A stretch of DNA of 64,000 nucleotides, taken from Rhodobacteraceae bacterium HTCC2150. Its GTDB lineage: Bacteria; Pseudomonadota; Alphaproteobacteria; Rhodobacterales; Rhodobacteraceae. The position numbers and the translations under genes are program-made. The notes below the pieces were generated by a model. It was given only the letters and a program-made list of their open reading frames with translations, did no database searches and had not been told where the DNA came from. The stretch spans positions 1 through 64,000 of the forward strand of contig AAXZ01000013.1 of the NCBI GenBank assembly GCA_000169395.1, written 5' to 3'. Shown one piece after another: positions 34,730-44,176 of the stretch (the first letter of the stretch is position 1; each line of letters opens with the position of its first letter).

Positions 34730-37700
34730 TTTGCATCACCAGACTTAATCCTAGGCAGTGGTTCATCAATTTTTGCCTTAGGCAGTATTATGGAAAAACA
34801 GGCACCTTCTTCCCAATTGCAACATTCCAACGAACCACCCATGTCAGTAATAATTCCGTAACTAATCGACAATCCTAGACCCGTTCCTTTGCTAACTTCC
34901 TTTGTTGTAAAAAATGGATGGAATATCTGATCAATTACTTTTTCTGGGATACCTCCACCAGTATCAAAAATTTTAATCTGAATAGATTCTAAACTTTCCA
35001 CAATTTCAATTGTAATCTCTTTTAGACTTCGACCACGAGTTTGTAACGCGTCCCTTGCATTTGTAATAAGATTTATGAAAACTTGCTCCAACTGAATTTC
35101 ATGGCCAATTACAAATATCTCGTGCTCCTTACTGGAGGAACAACGCTTTTTTTCTCTAAGATTAATGCCTGCTAAACGAATTTGTTCACCAACTAGATCA
35201 AAAGTGCTCTGAATAACTTCGTGGACATTTATGTTTGATGGCTTTTCATCGGTTTTACGGCCAAACATTTTCATGTGGTCAATGATTAAAGCTGCTCGCG
35301 CTGTTTGTTCCTCAATTCGAGAAAGTTTTTCAACCAAATAGGTTGAATCTGGGTCAATTCTCAATCGGCAGTTTCCAGCCGCCAACCTGATCACGTTAAG
35401 GGGTTGATTGAGTTCGTGTGCAACACTCGTTGCCATTTCCCCTAGTGTTGCAAGTTTAGAAGAATGGATAACTTGAGCTTGAGATTTTTTTAACTCAGTG
35501 ATGTCCTGACCCACGCCGACCACGCCGGTGATCTTGCCGTCTGAATCGCGCCGTGTTGTAAAGTTCAGAAGAACGTCCACCCGGTCACCGGAATTGGTAA
35601 ACAGCGGGAACTCGTAGTTTGCTGTCTGCTCGCCCGCAAGTGCTTTGTCCAGAACCTCCTTCACCGACTCCTTGAAGTCGTCCGTGATGTACTCGGCGAC
35701 AAGGTTTTTCCCGATCACCTCATCCTTGGTGAAACCCGTGATCCGTTCCGCCGTCTGGTTCCATTCGTTCACGCGGCCCTCTGCGTCGATACCGAAGATC
35801 GGGGCGTTTGCCGTGTCGATCAGCTGGGTCAGGTCGTTGGCGATCCGATCCTGTTCAACCCGCACCTTGTTCAGTTCAGTGATGTCCTGGCCCACGCCGA
35901 CCACGCCGGTGATCTTGCCGTCTGAATCGCGCCGTGTTGTAAAGTTCAGAAGAACGTCCACCCGGTCACCGGAATTGGTAAACAGCGGGAACTCGTAGTT
36001 CGCCGTCTGCTCGCCCGCAAGTGCCTTGTCCAGAACCTCCTTCACTGGCTTCTTGTAGTCGTCCGTGATGTACTCGGCGACAAGGTTTTCCCCGATCACC
36101 TCATCCTTGGTGAAGCCCGTGATCCGTTCCGCCGTCTGGTTCCATTCGTTCACGCGGCCCTCTGCGTCGATACCGAAGATCGGGGCGTTCGCCGTGTCGA
36201 TCAGCTGGGTCAGGTCGTTGGCGATCCGATCCTGTTCAACCCGCACCTTGTTCAGTTCAGTGATGTCCTGGCCCACGCCGACCACGCCGGTGATCTTGCC
36301 GTCTGAATCGCGCCGTGTCGTCGAGTTCAGAAGCACGTCCACCCGGTCACCGGAATTGGTAAACAGCGGGAACTCGTAGTTCGCCGTCTGCTCGCCCGCA
36401 AGTGCCTTGTCCAGAACCTCCTTCACTGGCTTCTTGTAGTCGTCCGTGATGTACTCGGCGACAAGGTTTTTCCCGATCACCTCATCCTTGGTGAAGCCCG
36501 TGATCCGTTCCGCCGTCTGGTTCCATTCGTTCACGCGGCCCTCTGCGTCGATACCGAAGATCGGGGCGTTCGCCGTGTCGATCAGCTGGGTCAGGTCGTT
36601 GGCGATCCGATCCTGTTCAACCCGCACCTTGTTCAGTTCAGTGATGTCCTGGCCCACGCCGACCACGCCGGTGATCTTGCCGTCTGAATCGCGCCGTGTC
36701 GTCGAGTTCAGAAGCACGTCCACCCGGTCACCGGAATTGGTAAACAGCGGGAACTCGTAGTTCGCCGTCTGCTCGCCCGCAAGTGCCTTGTCCAGAACCT
36801 CCTTCACTGGCTTCTTGTAGTCGTCCGTGATGTACTCGGCGACAAGGTTTTCCCCGATCACCTCATCCTTGGTGAAGCCCGTGATCCGTTCCGCCGTCTG
36901 GTTCCATTCGTTCACGCGGCCCTCTGCGTCGATACCGAAGATCGGGGCGTTCGCCGTGTCGATCAGCTGGGTCAGGTCGTTGGCGATCCGATCCTGTTCA
37001 ACCCGCACCTTGTTCAGTTCAGTGATGTCCTGGCCCACACCGACCACGCCAATGATCTTGCCATCTGAATCGCGCCGTGTTGTAGAGTTCAGAAGAACGT
37101 CAATCCTTTCACCTGTCTTCGAGAACAAAGGAAACTCAAAGTTTGCTGTCTGCTCCCCATTTAGCGCTTTGTCGAAAACGTCTTGCACCGACTTCTTGTA
37201 GTCATCGGTGATGTAATTTCCGACAAAGTTCTTGTTCAAAACCTCATTTTTGGTAAGGCTGGTGATTTCTGCTGTTGCGTCGTTCCACTCATTCACACAA
37301 CCTTTTGCATCAATCCCAAACATTGGTACATTCGCAGTATTAAGCAGCTGGGCAAGTTCAATCGCTACTTGCTCCTGTTCGACACGCACCTTGTTCAGTT
37401 CAGTGATGTCCTGGCCCACACCGACCACGCCAATGATCTTGCCATCTGAATCGCGCCGTGTTGTAGAGTTCAGAAGAACGTCAATCCTTTCACCTGTCTT
37501 CGAGAACAAAGGAAACTCAAAGTTTGCTGTCTGCTCCCCATTTAGCGCTTTGTCCAAAACGTCCTGCACCGACTTCTTGTAGTCATCGGTGATGTGATTT
37601 CCGACAAGGTCCTGCCCCATCACCTCATCTTTGGCAAAACCAGTAATTTGCTCCGCCATCTGGTTCCACTCATTTACCCGACCTTCCGCGTCAATTCCAA

Positions 37701-39345
37701 AAATTGGTGCGTTCGCCAAATCGATAAGCTGTTGATGGTCATATAAACTTTTTTCTAATTCTGCGGTTCTATATTTGACGCGTTGATGCAGTTTTGCAAG
37801 CCAAACGGAAATCCAACGTAACTCATAGACAAGGCTCGAGCGCATATATTCACTACGGGATCCGTGCTGTTTTTCAATTCTTTGAATTTCCATCGCCAGA
37901 TGAAATGTTAATTTGGCAATCCAGCGCCTTAACCAAATTGAAATGATCATTGTTGCGCTTAGAAAAGTAATAATAAGCAAAATATCTTTGGCGATATCTT
38001 GCTGTTGATCCAAAATCATTTTCCGTGCAGGCAGTAAGGCTGTGATTGTGATTTTATCATTTACGCCAATTTTGACTTCACGACAAAAAACAGCATTTAT
38101 CCACTGGAGTAATTTTCCTTCGGAAGAGTTTTTTGGAAGAAAAACCCCGAGACCTGCATAATCTTTGCTAGATTCATACTCGCTATGCTGCTTCGATCTG
38201 TCACCTTCTAATATTACATTGAAACGAACTTGGCTGTTATCACCAGCGGAATTATTCAAGTAAAAAATAATTTTTTCTAGATTCCATTTGAAAATTAATA
38301 GCTGGTTGTCAGTTGATGATTTTAAAACGCTGTAAATATGTCCGTCGAATCCAAAGATCTGAAAAGTTTCAGAATGTACCGCGCTCAAATTGGAGGTGGA
38401 AGACTCAAGTACGTTAAGTGCATAATGGTATACTGCATCATCAATCTGATTTGTAGAAAACTGCGGATCAATCTCAGGAATAAAATTAAATTTGAAATTG
38501 CCAGCGCCATCGTATGCTGTACCGCTTTCCAAGATTTTTAGTTTGGTGTATTTCGTGACATCTTTTTCAAGTAACAAATTTTTAGTAAAAATTTGTTCCC
38601 GTGTTTTGTCCCAGAGTAAATGTTCAAATTCAGCACGAGCAAGAATAGCCTTGTTTTCTGTCATTTTACTTAAGTAATTAATTTTTTGATTAAAGTCTTT
38701 TTCACTAAAATAATGGAGGGTGATTGAAGATGGGATGAAAACTAAGAAAACTATGAATGTCAAAGCTAAAGCACTTATAGACCACACCGACGCACCCTTT
38801 TGGATCCACGGGGTTTTCAAAAAATACTTCCGACCCAAAATTAATAATAGGCTAGCAATTAGTACATTGATTAATCCATTGAGGGTTTCTTTGAACGCAA
38901 TAAGGGCTATCGTCGAAAATGAAAGTTCTAAAAAAATTGAAAACAAAACAAAAGTTAAAGGAATACCAATTATTGCCCAGAACACAAAATCCCAGGCGAT
39001 CAGGCTAGTATTCCTGTTTAATCTTGAAGCTGTAAAAGCAAAAAATACCGCTTCAGCGACGTAAATAATAAATGCAAATGGGTGCTGCCATAATACAATG
39101 GTGTAAAGGCCGCCGAAAAAAGCAACACCTACACCATACCAAGGGCCAAGAGTGAAAAGTGCAATAATTACAAAAACTGAGCTGAATACTAAACGCGCAC
39201 CAAAAAATAATTCTACATTAAGCGCGTTTCCCACCAAACTCAGAAATCCGAGCAAGAAAAATGCTATGATTTTTTTTACATTATCTGTCATTTTTGGGCC
39301 GTGTCCTCGTCTTTGATGGAGAGCGACAAATGACATCGAATCCAT
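34726..39345 (-). CDS. Membrane histidine kinase with six tandem PAS domains
   Basis: 1539 aa. The start is uncertain: ATG at 39345 with AAGAGTG upstream, or 39291 (MTDNVKK). The N-terminal 200 residues are a multi-pass membrane domain with about seven to eight segments. A periplasmic part of roughly 230 residues and a further membrane segment (ILLIITFLSATMIISIWL) follow. Six PAS domains of 127 residues come next (start motif like NAPIFGIDAEGRVNEWN, end motif GVGQDITEL). Then DHp with His in SVAHELNQPLN, and a catalytic ATPase domain (NLITNARDAL, DTGGGIP, GTGLGLSISYGI). PAS repeats 3-6 are almost identical. Its partner is the overlapping response regulator. Confidence 0.93.
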   Translation of the reverse strand: MDSMSFVALHQRRGHGPKMTDNVKKIIAFFLLGFLSLVGNALNVELFFGARLVFSSVFVIIALFTLGPWYGVGVAFFGGLYTIVLWQHPFAFIIYVAEAVFFAFTASRLNRNTSLIAWDFVFWAIIGIPLTFVLFSIFLELSFSTIALIAFKETLNGLINVLIASLLLILGRKYFLKTPWIQKGASVWSISALALTFIVFLVFIPSSITLHYFSEKDFNQKINYLSKMTENKAILARAEFEHLLWDKTREQIFTKNLLLEKDVTKYTKLKILESGTAYDGAGNFKFNFIPEIDPQFSTNQIDDAVYHYALNVLESSTSNLSAVHSETFQIFGFDGHIYSVLKSSTDNQLLIFKWNLEKIIFYLNNSAGDNSQVRFNVILEGDRSKQHSEYESSKDYAGLGVFLPKNSSEGKLLQWINAVFCREVKIGVNDKITITALLPARKMILDQQQDIAKDILLIITFLSATMIISIWLRRWIAKLTFHLAMEIQRIEKQHGSRSEYMRSSLVYELRWISVWLAKLHQRVKYRTAELEKSLYDHQQLIDLANAPIFGIDAEGRVNEWNQMAEQITGFAKDEVMGQDLVGNHITDDYKKSVQDVLDKALNGEQTANFEFPLFSKTGERIDVLLNSTTRRDSDGKIIGVVGVGQDITELNKVRVEQEQVAIELAQLLNTANVPMFGIDAKGCVNEWNDATAEITSLTKNEVLNKNFVGNYITDDYKKSVQDVFDKALNGEQTANFEFPLFSKTGERIDVLLNSTTRRDSDGKIIGVVGVGQDITELNKVRVEQDRIANDLTQLIDTANAPIFGIDAEGRVNEWNQTAERITGFTKDEVIGENLVAEYITDDYKKPVKEVLDKALAGEQTANYEFPLFTNSGDRVDVLLNSTTRRDSDGKITGVVGVGQDITELNKVRVEQDRIANDLTQLIDTANAPIFGIDAEGRVNEWNQTAERITGFTKDEVIGKNLVAEYITDDYKKPVKEVLDKALAGEQTANYEFPLFTNSGDRVDVLLNSTTRRDSDGKITGVVGVGQDITELNKVRVEQDRIANDLTQLIDTANAPIFGIDAEGRVNEWNQTAERITGFTKDEVIGENLVAEYITDDYKKPVKEVLDKALAGEQTANYEFPLFTNSGDRVDVLLNFTTRRDSDGKITGVVGVGQDITELNKVRVEQDRIANDLTQLIDTANAPIFGIDAEGRVNEWNQTAERITGFTKDEVIGKNLVAEYITDDFKESVKEVLDKALAGEQTANYEFPLFTNSGDRVDVLLNFTTRRDSDGKITGVVGVGQDITELKKSQAQVIHSSKLATLGEMATSVAHELNQPLNVIRLAAGNCRLRIDPDSTYLVEKLSRIEEQTARAALIIDHMKMFGRKTDEKPSNINVHEVIQSTFDLVGEQIRLAGINLREKKRCSSSKEHEIFVIGHEIQLEQVFINLITNARDALQTRGRSLKEITIEIVESLESIQIKIFDTGGGIPEKVIDQIFHPFFTTKEVSKGTGLGLSISYGIITDMGGSLECCNWEEGACFSIILPKAKIDEPLPRIKSGDAK
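35501..37786. repeat. Six tandem 381-bp repeats coding for PAS domains
   Basis: The ATGTCCTG word of the QDITEL region occurs at 35501, 35882, 36263, 36644, 37025 and 37406, exactly 381 bases apart. Repeats 3 to 6 (the four at the left, C-terminal side) are nearly identical. They alternate IGEN/IGKN (CCCC or TCCC after AAGGTTT), while LLNS marks 3 and 4 and LLNF marks 5 and 6. Repeats 1 and 2 are more diverged. Confidence 0.95.
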
Positions 39346-39352
39346 AATTCAC

Positions 39353-39393
39353 TCTTGTTCAATCCATACCATGTTCAGTTCAGTGATGCCCTG
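39353..39393 (-). repeat. Stray 40-bp PAS-repeat fragment upstream of the kinase
   Basis: The sequence resembles the linker coding for QDITELNKVRVEQD (here GITELNMVWIEQE), with GTTCAGTTCAGTGATG kept. It lies just upstream of the kinase start, outside the repeat array. Confidence 0.7.
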
Positions 39394-39787
39394 ACTTCGG
39401 CTCCGTCGGCTCCGTAAGTCGCCTGTAAAGAACAAAATTCTGTAAGTTAGCCTGTACAGAGCAAAATAGAGACAAAGCATCAGGCTTGGCTCAACTACAT
39501 TTTTTGTTTTGCCCACTAAATCAACTGCCCCTTCTTTGGACCGCAAAACTGATTTTAAACATAGTAAAAACCGCCCAACAGTAAAAGACCGATATCCAAG
39601 TTGCTTAGAGTGAATGTCTCAAAAATGTGCAGAAATTGTGCAAAATATGACATTTTTGAAAAAATGCCCCAAAATTTTTTATCAAATTTGTATAATACCG
39701 TACAGTTTGGTTTATATTTGATTTTTTGTTTCAATCCTTATCAATAATCACTGGACAAGTAGGGTGATTACCTGCAATTTTTGATAA
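39394..39787. other. Divergent promoter region between the kinase and the OmpR-type regulator
   Basis: About 390 AT-rich bases. It should hold the promoters for the kinase (minus) and regulator (plus). I cannot name a binding site. A minus-strand frame at 39349-39546 ends in the PAS fragment and is not supported as a gene. Confidence 0.45.
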
Positions 39788-40516
39788 ATGAAATTACCTC
39801 AAAAAACGATTGCCCTAGTGGAAGACGATGGCCTCGCGCGGGCGGAGATTTGTGAGTATCTTCGCTACAACAATTACGAAGTTTTATCAGCTGGCACGCA
39901 AAGTGACTTTGAAAAAAAAATCGCGAATGCCGATGTGGATATATTCCTGATCGATTTGGGTCTCCCGGATGGAGACGGACTGGATGTCATAAGAGGTCTT
40001 AAAGGCAGAGCAAATTGTGGCATCATAGTCCTTTCTGGGCGCTCAGATGACATAGACAAGGTTGTATGCCTAGAAGTTGGAGCTGACGATTACATTACAA
40101 AGCCATTCAATCCTAGAGAAATGCTTGCAAGGGTGCATAGTCTGTTGAGACGGCTAGAAAATAAGAATGAAACGGCCGACCTCAGTACAGAGAGCACAAC
40201 CGACAGCATAATCTCATTTCTTGACTGGTCGCTTGACACAAACACAAGACAGCTTTTTGACGCCGATAACATAGAAACGCCTCTGACGAGATCGGAGTTC
40301 GATCTACTCGTTTTCTTTTTAAAAAACCCCAATCGTGCCCTATCCCGTGAAACACTGATTGCAAACCTTCGGGGAAGTAATTGGGCGGGTTATGACCGAG
40401 CTATGGATGGACTTGTTAGCCGGCTTCGAGGAAAACTTAGTAAGGGAAATTCCTCCATCAATTATATAAAAACAATGCATGGGGTTGGTTATCTGTTCAT
40501 CCCTAAACCTAAATAA
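39788..40516 (+). CDS. OmpR/PhoB-type response regulator
   Basis: 242 aa. Receiver domain (VEDDG acid pocket, phospho-Asp in FLIDLGLPD, VLSGRSDD, ITKPFNP) at residues 1-120. Trans_reg_C winged helix at about 140-240 (LTRSEFDLLVFFLKNPNRALSRETLI, VSRLRGKL, IKTMHGVGYLF). It binds DNA when phosphorylated. Divergent from the PAS kinase, which could phosphorylate it; this is not shown. Confidence 0.93.
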   Translation: MKLPQKTIALVEDDGLARAEICEYLRYNNYEVLSAGTQSDFEKKIANADVDIFLIDLGLPDGDGLDVIRGLKGRANCGIIVLSGRSDDIDKVVCLEVGADDYITKPFNPREMLARVHSLLRRLENKNETADLSTESTTDSIISFLDWSLDTNTRQLFDADNIETPLTRSEFDLLVFFLKNPNRALSRETLIANLRGSNWAGYDRAMDGLVSRLRGKLSKGNSSINYIKTMHGVGYLFIPKPK

Positions 40517-40734
40517 AGTTAAGCTGGTTGACGTTCTCTCGCTCTACGGCATCGGTCTTTCAAATCGCTAGGGCCATTCTTTCGAGCGAGGATCGAAAAA
40601 ATTACAACACTTCTTCTGAAGTGGTCTTGCTTTTCTGGAAAACTTTGAGGCTGCGCTAAGATGCATAGTTTTGGTTTTCACGCCGCTTTGCAGATCTCTA
40701 CTTGTTCGAAGTGTGCTGCGACTAGAACAATAGC
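40517..40734. other. Gap, no gene seen
   Basis: The stretch lies between the regulator and the decayed IS3 orfA. It is probably the remainder of the same IS remnant. Confidence 0.35.
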
Positions 40735-40879
40735 TCCTTGCTGCTTCCAGGTGCTCACTTGCGTTGGAAGAAGCTCGCGCTTCGCGGCAATCTCCTGAAC
40801 CTCCTTGCCACCTCGCAGCGCTTAGAGCGCCAAAGTCGTTTTGAACTTGTCTGAAAAATCCCGTCTTTTCGTCGTCATT
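40735..40879 (-). pseudogene. Decayed IS3-family orfA
   Basis: The minus strand from ATG at 40879 reads MTTKRRDFSDKFKTTLAL, a stop, then ALRGGKEVQEIAAKRELLPT and QVSTWKQQ, the start of a typical IS3 OrfA helix-turn-helix protein with an in-frame stop. After that the match fades. Confidence 0.75.
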
Positions 40880-41007
40880 CTCGTAGCCAGCCATTCGTGT
40901 TGGATACACCTTAGCATGTAGTCCAAATTTACCTGACCATTTGACGAGTTAGTGACCGCACATTTTGACACATATTAATACACAATTTTTACATTATTTC
41001 ACATTTC
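40880..41007. other. AT-rich gap before the unknown protein gene
   Basis: About 130 bases, no supported feature. Confidence 0.3.
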
Positions 41008-41631
41008 TTGAAAGTCTTTGAGGTGGCGGTAAGCCAATTTGATGAAGGGGTAACGAGCAAAAAAAGAAAGTCCATTCTTATGTTAAGCACATGTTTAAAT
41101 ACTCTAACTACGTTTTTAGGACACTTGACGACATCGTCGCTGGTCCAAATAGTCAAGCCGGAAGGCTCTACTACTGCCAAGAGTGCGCTGGCGATTACCA
41201 ATAGCAACCTTCAGGCCGAAAACTTAGTTAGCGCATTTGAAATTCTCGATTCTGAGCTTGCCTACACAAATTATGCCGACTTGGCTTTGTCGTCTTTAAT
41301 TGAGACTCCAGATTCATGGGGCTTCCTTATACTGAGCTTAGAAAAATTTGACACTACTGAAAAAATATTGGATTTCGTGAGCCAAGTTTGTTGCATCAAC
41401 CCTAGACTACCAATTTTACTTCTTTCCAGAGATGCAAAAAAGTCGAATGTAACATTAAAGCGAACAAGGCTTGGAGACGCCGTTATAGGCGGATGTTCGA
41501 ACCCCAAAAAATTTGCAGAAACAATTGCTACACTAATGATTCCGAATAAAACCTGTGAAGTGTTGTCGGCAAAATTTGAACCAGCCTCGACAGAAATGTT
41601 TGAGCTTTCGTCACTGTCAAAAGCATCTTGA
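41008..41631 (+). CDS. Protein of unknown function, possibly receiver-like
   Basis: Up to 207 aa; start uncertain (TTG at 41008, GTG at 41023 or ATG at 41080). The second half alternates hydrophobic strands and helices like a receiver domain (DSWGFLILSLEKFD, NPRLPILLLSRDAKKSN, GDAVIGGCSNPKKFAETIATLM). The usual acid pocket and phospho-Asp are not evident. If the fold is right it would be a pseudo-receiver. It lies downstream of the OmpR-type regulator, on the same strand. Confidence 0.45.
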   Translation: MKVFEVAVSQFDEGVTSKKRKSILMLSTCLNTLTTFLGHLTTSSLVQIVKPEGSTTAKSALAITNSNLQAENLVSAFEILDSELAYTNYADLALSSLIETPDSWGFLILSLEKFDTTEKILDFVSQVCCINPRLPILLLSRDAKKSNVTLKRTRLGDAVIGGCSNPKKFAETIATLMIPNKTCEVLSAKFEPASTEMFELSSLSKAS

Positions 41632-41756
41632 GCATGCATAAACGGCAACGCATTTACTAAACAATCATTCTGGAAGGATTGCTTATGTTCAATCGTGACG
41701 AGCGTCTGACCGTGATCATTTTTTTTGCAAAGCTTTTAGTGATTTAGGGGATTTTT

Positions 41757-42911
41757 GTGCCAGCAATATCTATAATGAATAGTGGCTTTGAAGCAGAAGA
41801 TCTCAAAAATGGGAAGTATACTTTTGGAACTGGGTCAGGCCCTGTCGAAGATTGGGCTTTGATTGGGGGCAGTGGCGGTGTTTATAACCCCAAAAACAAC
41901 AATGAGATTGACAATATTTCCGATGATCATATTGCCTATATTTATGACGCGGGAGCTGCTTTAGAACAGCAATTGGCGGGTTATACATACAATTCAAATG
42001 AGCAAATTACCTTTTCGGTAGACATCGGTGATCCAGACTATGAAGGGGCACAGGACTACGCCCTCGAAATTGTTGTAAATGGTGCAGTTATTGGTAGTTC
42101 AACCGGAAACACTGGGGACAATGACGCATTGTTTACAGCTTCGGTTGTCAGTACAGTCTCTAATCCAGCATTAAATGGCGAAATAGTTACTGTTCGTATT
42201 GTCAAGGTTGGTTTTGATAATCAAGAACTTCACCTCGATAATGCGCTAGCATCCTTCGAAAATACCGTTGTAGTCTGTTTTGCTGCCGGTACGATGATTA
42301 AAACACCATATGGAGACCGACCAATAGAAAATCTTTGCGTGGGTGACCAGATCTTTGTGCATAATGAAGGCTTACAGGTTATCCGCTGGATACACAGTGA
42401 CCTGCATCCAATTGATGGGGATGATGACTACCCAATTCTAATAAAAGCTGGTGCATTAGGTGATGGGGTACCTTATTCTGATATCATCGTTTCCCCCCAG
42501 CATCGTATTCTTGTTGGTGAAACGGGCCAGTTAGAACATCTTTTTGACATGTCTGTTCTTGTGCCAGCCAAAAGCTTAATTTCCCTGCCAGGCATTCGGA
42601 AAATGCGTGGGCGAAAGGAAATACACTGGTGGCACTTTGCATGTGATAACCATGGTATTGTTACTGCAAACGGTGCAAAAACAGAAAATCTTCTATTAGG
42701 TAAAATGGTCTTAAACGGACTTCCTAAAAACCGTTGTGATGAACTGTTGAGTTATTTTGGAACTAATCGTTTACACCAAGGTGCACTAAACGGAATGCCC
42801 GCTCGTCCGTTGTTGGGGGCTGGAAAAGTAAAGCGGATATTAGACCAAAAAAAATTGGCAAGCGAGTTAGTTGTTCCGCCAACTTGTCCGTCTTATTGTA
42901 AGGTTATGTAA
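41757..42911 (+). CDS. Hint-domain secreted-type protein
   Basis: 384 aa, GTG start. The N-terminal 170 residues look like a beta-rich domain for extracellular use. From VCFAAGTMIKTPYGDRPIENL (Cys174) the Hint (hedgehog/intein) fold runs to about residue 330, with VSPQHRILVGE as the His block. Roseobacter genomes carry many such proteins of this layout. The Cys at the splice site suggests self-cleavage after residue 173. No signal peptide; possibly exported by a type I system as RTX-associated proteins are. Intact. Confidence 0.85.
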   Translation: MPAISIMNSGFEAEDLKNGKYTFGTGSGPVEDWALIGGSGGVYNPKNNNEIDNISDDHIAYIYDAGAALEQQLAGYTYNSNEQITFSVDIGDPDYEGAQDYALEIVVNGAVIGSSTGNTGDNDALFTASVVSTVSNPALNGEIVTVRIVKVGFDNQELHLDNALASFENTVVVCFAAGTMIKTPYGDRPIENLCVGDQIFVHNEGLQVIRWIHSDLHPIDGDDDYPILIKAGALGDGVPYSDIIVSPQHRILVGETGQLEHLFDMSVLVPAKSLISLPGIRKMRGRKEIHWWHFACDNHGIVTANGAKTENLLLGKMVLNGLPKNRCDELLSYFGTNRLHQGALNGMPARPLLGAGKVKRILDQKKLASELVVPPTCPSYCKVM

Positions 42912-42914
42912 TGT

Positions 42915-43025
42915 AACAAAGACGAACCTGCGGGACACTTGCGCTGTTGTCTAGCTTGTCTCTGAAAGGGTCTGTCTGTTGCGCCCGCCGTGTGGTCTGG
43001 CGAACTTCCCGTGACCCGTTCGATA
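42915..43025 (-). mobile_element. Decayed end of an IS481 element
   Basis: GACGAACCTGCGGGACACTTG, then GTCTAGCTTGTCTCTGA and TGTGGTCTGGCGAA match the right end and transposase 3' end of the four IS481 copies, with several gaps. About 110 bp survive. Confidence 0.85.
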
Positions 43026-43073
43026 AGACCTAAGAGGGGCTGCAAACGATATTGGGGCCAGAATACCCCTAAG

Positions 43074-43298
43074 TCACATGGCTTCCCAAGGCTGCGCCAA
43101 TATCACGCCCCCAGATAGCAATAATGGTATTCCTTCTCGGCGGGCCATCCGCGCAATCTCACGCCACAAATAGATATCGCGTGAAGAAGCTGATTTACCG
43201 AGGCAATGACCTTCGTTGTGTTCACCTGCTTCTATGAGGGCTGGCCACGTAACGGTGATACTGACATTGACAGGCCAATCCATTTCATAAGCGAACAA
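43074..43298 (-). pseudogene. Unrecognised fragment fused to the integrase N-terminus
   Basis: Reading minus after RTDNPAAV the frame continues FAYEMDWPVNVSITVTWPAL, then GEHNEGHCLGKS and DIYLWREIARMARREGIPLLLSGG. This part does not fit an integrase. It looks like the interior of another protein, which I cannot name, joined by a rearrangement. Confidence 0.5.
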
Positions 43299-43898
43299 CA
43301 CTGCTGCCGGGTTGTCCGTTCGCCAGCCATTTGCCACGGCCCATTTCATAACTGTACCGATGCGCTGGCGAACACGCCGCGCTGTTTCAGGCTTTGCCAG
43401 CTAAATAGGTTGCAGCACCGCCAACACATCAGCCGTTGTAACCTCTGACACTTTCAATTTGCCTATTCGGGGAAAAGTATATGTTTGGAGTGTCGATAGA
43501 AATTGCGCCGCGTGTTTCTTGTTACGCCATGTAGGTTTGTGAATTTTGTGAACCTTGCGGGATGCTTCTTCAAACGTCAGCAATGCTTGTGATGTTCGCT
43601 TGGCTTGAAGGGGGTCACCGCCCGCTCGCGTGAGCTTGCGATTTTCTAACGCCTGTTCTCGCGCTTCTGCCAAACTGACCAGCGATGCGCCGCCCATGCC
43701 TATTTCTGTCCGTTTTCCACGAATGATTATACGCGGCACCCAACGCTTTGCACCTGACTTATCGACCTTCAAAATGAGTCCATTTCCATCGGTGTATTTA
43801 CCGGGTGTGGTAACCGAGCGGACAAACGCCGCCGACAGGACCTTCTCGGCCCGCTTGCTTGGCCCACTTTGTTTGATTTCCGTTCCTGCGTCCGCCAT
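43299..43898 (-). pseudogene. P4-type tyrosine recombinase, N-terminal fragment
   Basis: From ATG at 43898: KVLSAAFVRSVTTPGKYTDGNGLILKVDKSGAKRWV is the arm-binding domain (DUF4102-like), then TFEEASRKVHKIHKPTWRNKKHAAQF the core-binding start. After VLAVLQPI there is an in-frame TAG, then LAKPETARRVRQRIGTVMKWAVANGWRTDNPA. The TAG probably replaced TGG (Trp). The catalytic domain is missing; a fragment with exactly the continuing part lies at 33987-34373 in opposite orientation. Confidence 0.8.
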
Positions 43899-44176
43899 TC
43901 CGTCCCAGAATACTATCAGGAATATGGGGGACGACACTGGAACAACCAAGACATAAACTTAAGCTATCATATGGTTTATATGCATTGCTGGAATTAGTCG
44001 GAATGCATCTAGGCGGAAACCTCCTCCGCCACAAGTTTTCAAACTTACTGGCAAACGCATTTCAGGCTCATCGGCCTTGAACAAGTGCAATAAAAAAACG
44101 CCCCAACTATTCTAAAATGAAAACCGTTCAATACTTCTTTGTTCCTGTGTTATGATTGAGCACTGAAATATAAAGG
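43899..44176. other. Gap between the integrase relic and chromosomal genes
   Basis: About 280 bases. A short hairpin-like sequence GGCGGA..TCCGCC occurs at about 44014-44032. No gene is seen; this is roughly where the mosaic region ends. Confidence 0.4.

Noticed and set aside
35501-37786. Regular repeats that might suggest a CRISPR or satellite array
   Set aside because: The period is 381 bp, in frame, and codes for PAS domains inside one open frame; there are no spacers.
39874-40364. Minus-strand frames inside the OmpR-type regulator
   Set aside because: They are shadows of a clear receiver/winged-helix gene.
44014-44032. Short GGCGGA/TCCGCC hairpin as terminator or att site
   Set aside because: The stem is only 6 bp, with no T-run and no second copy seen in the window.
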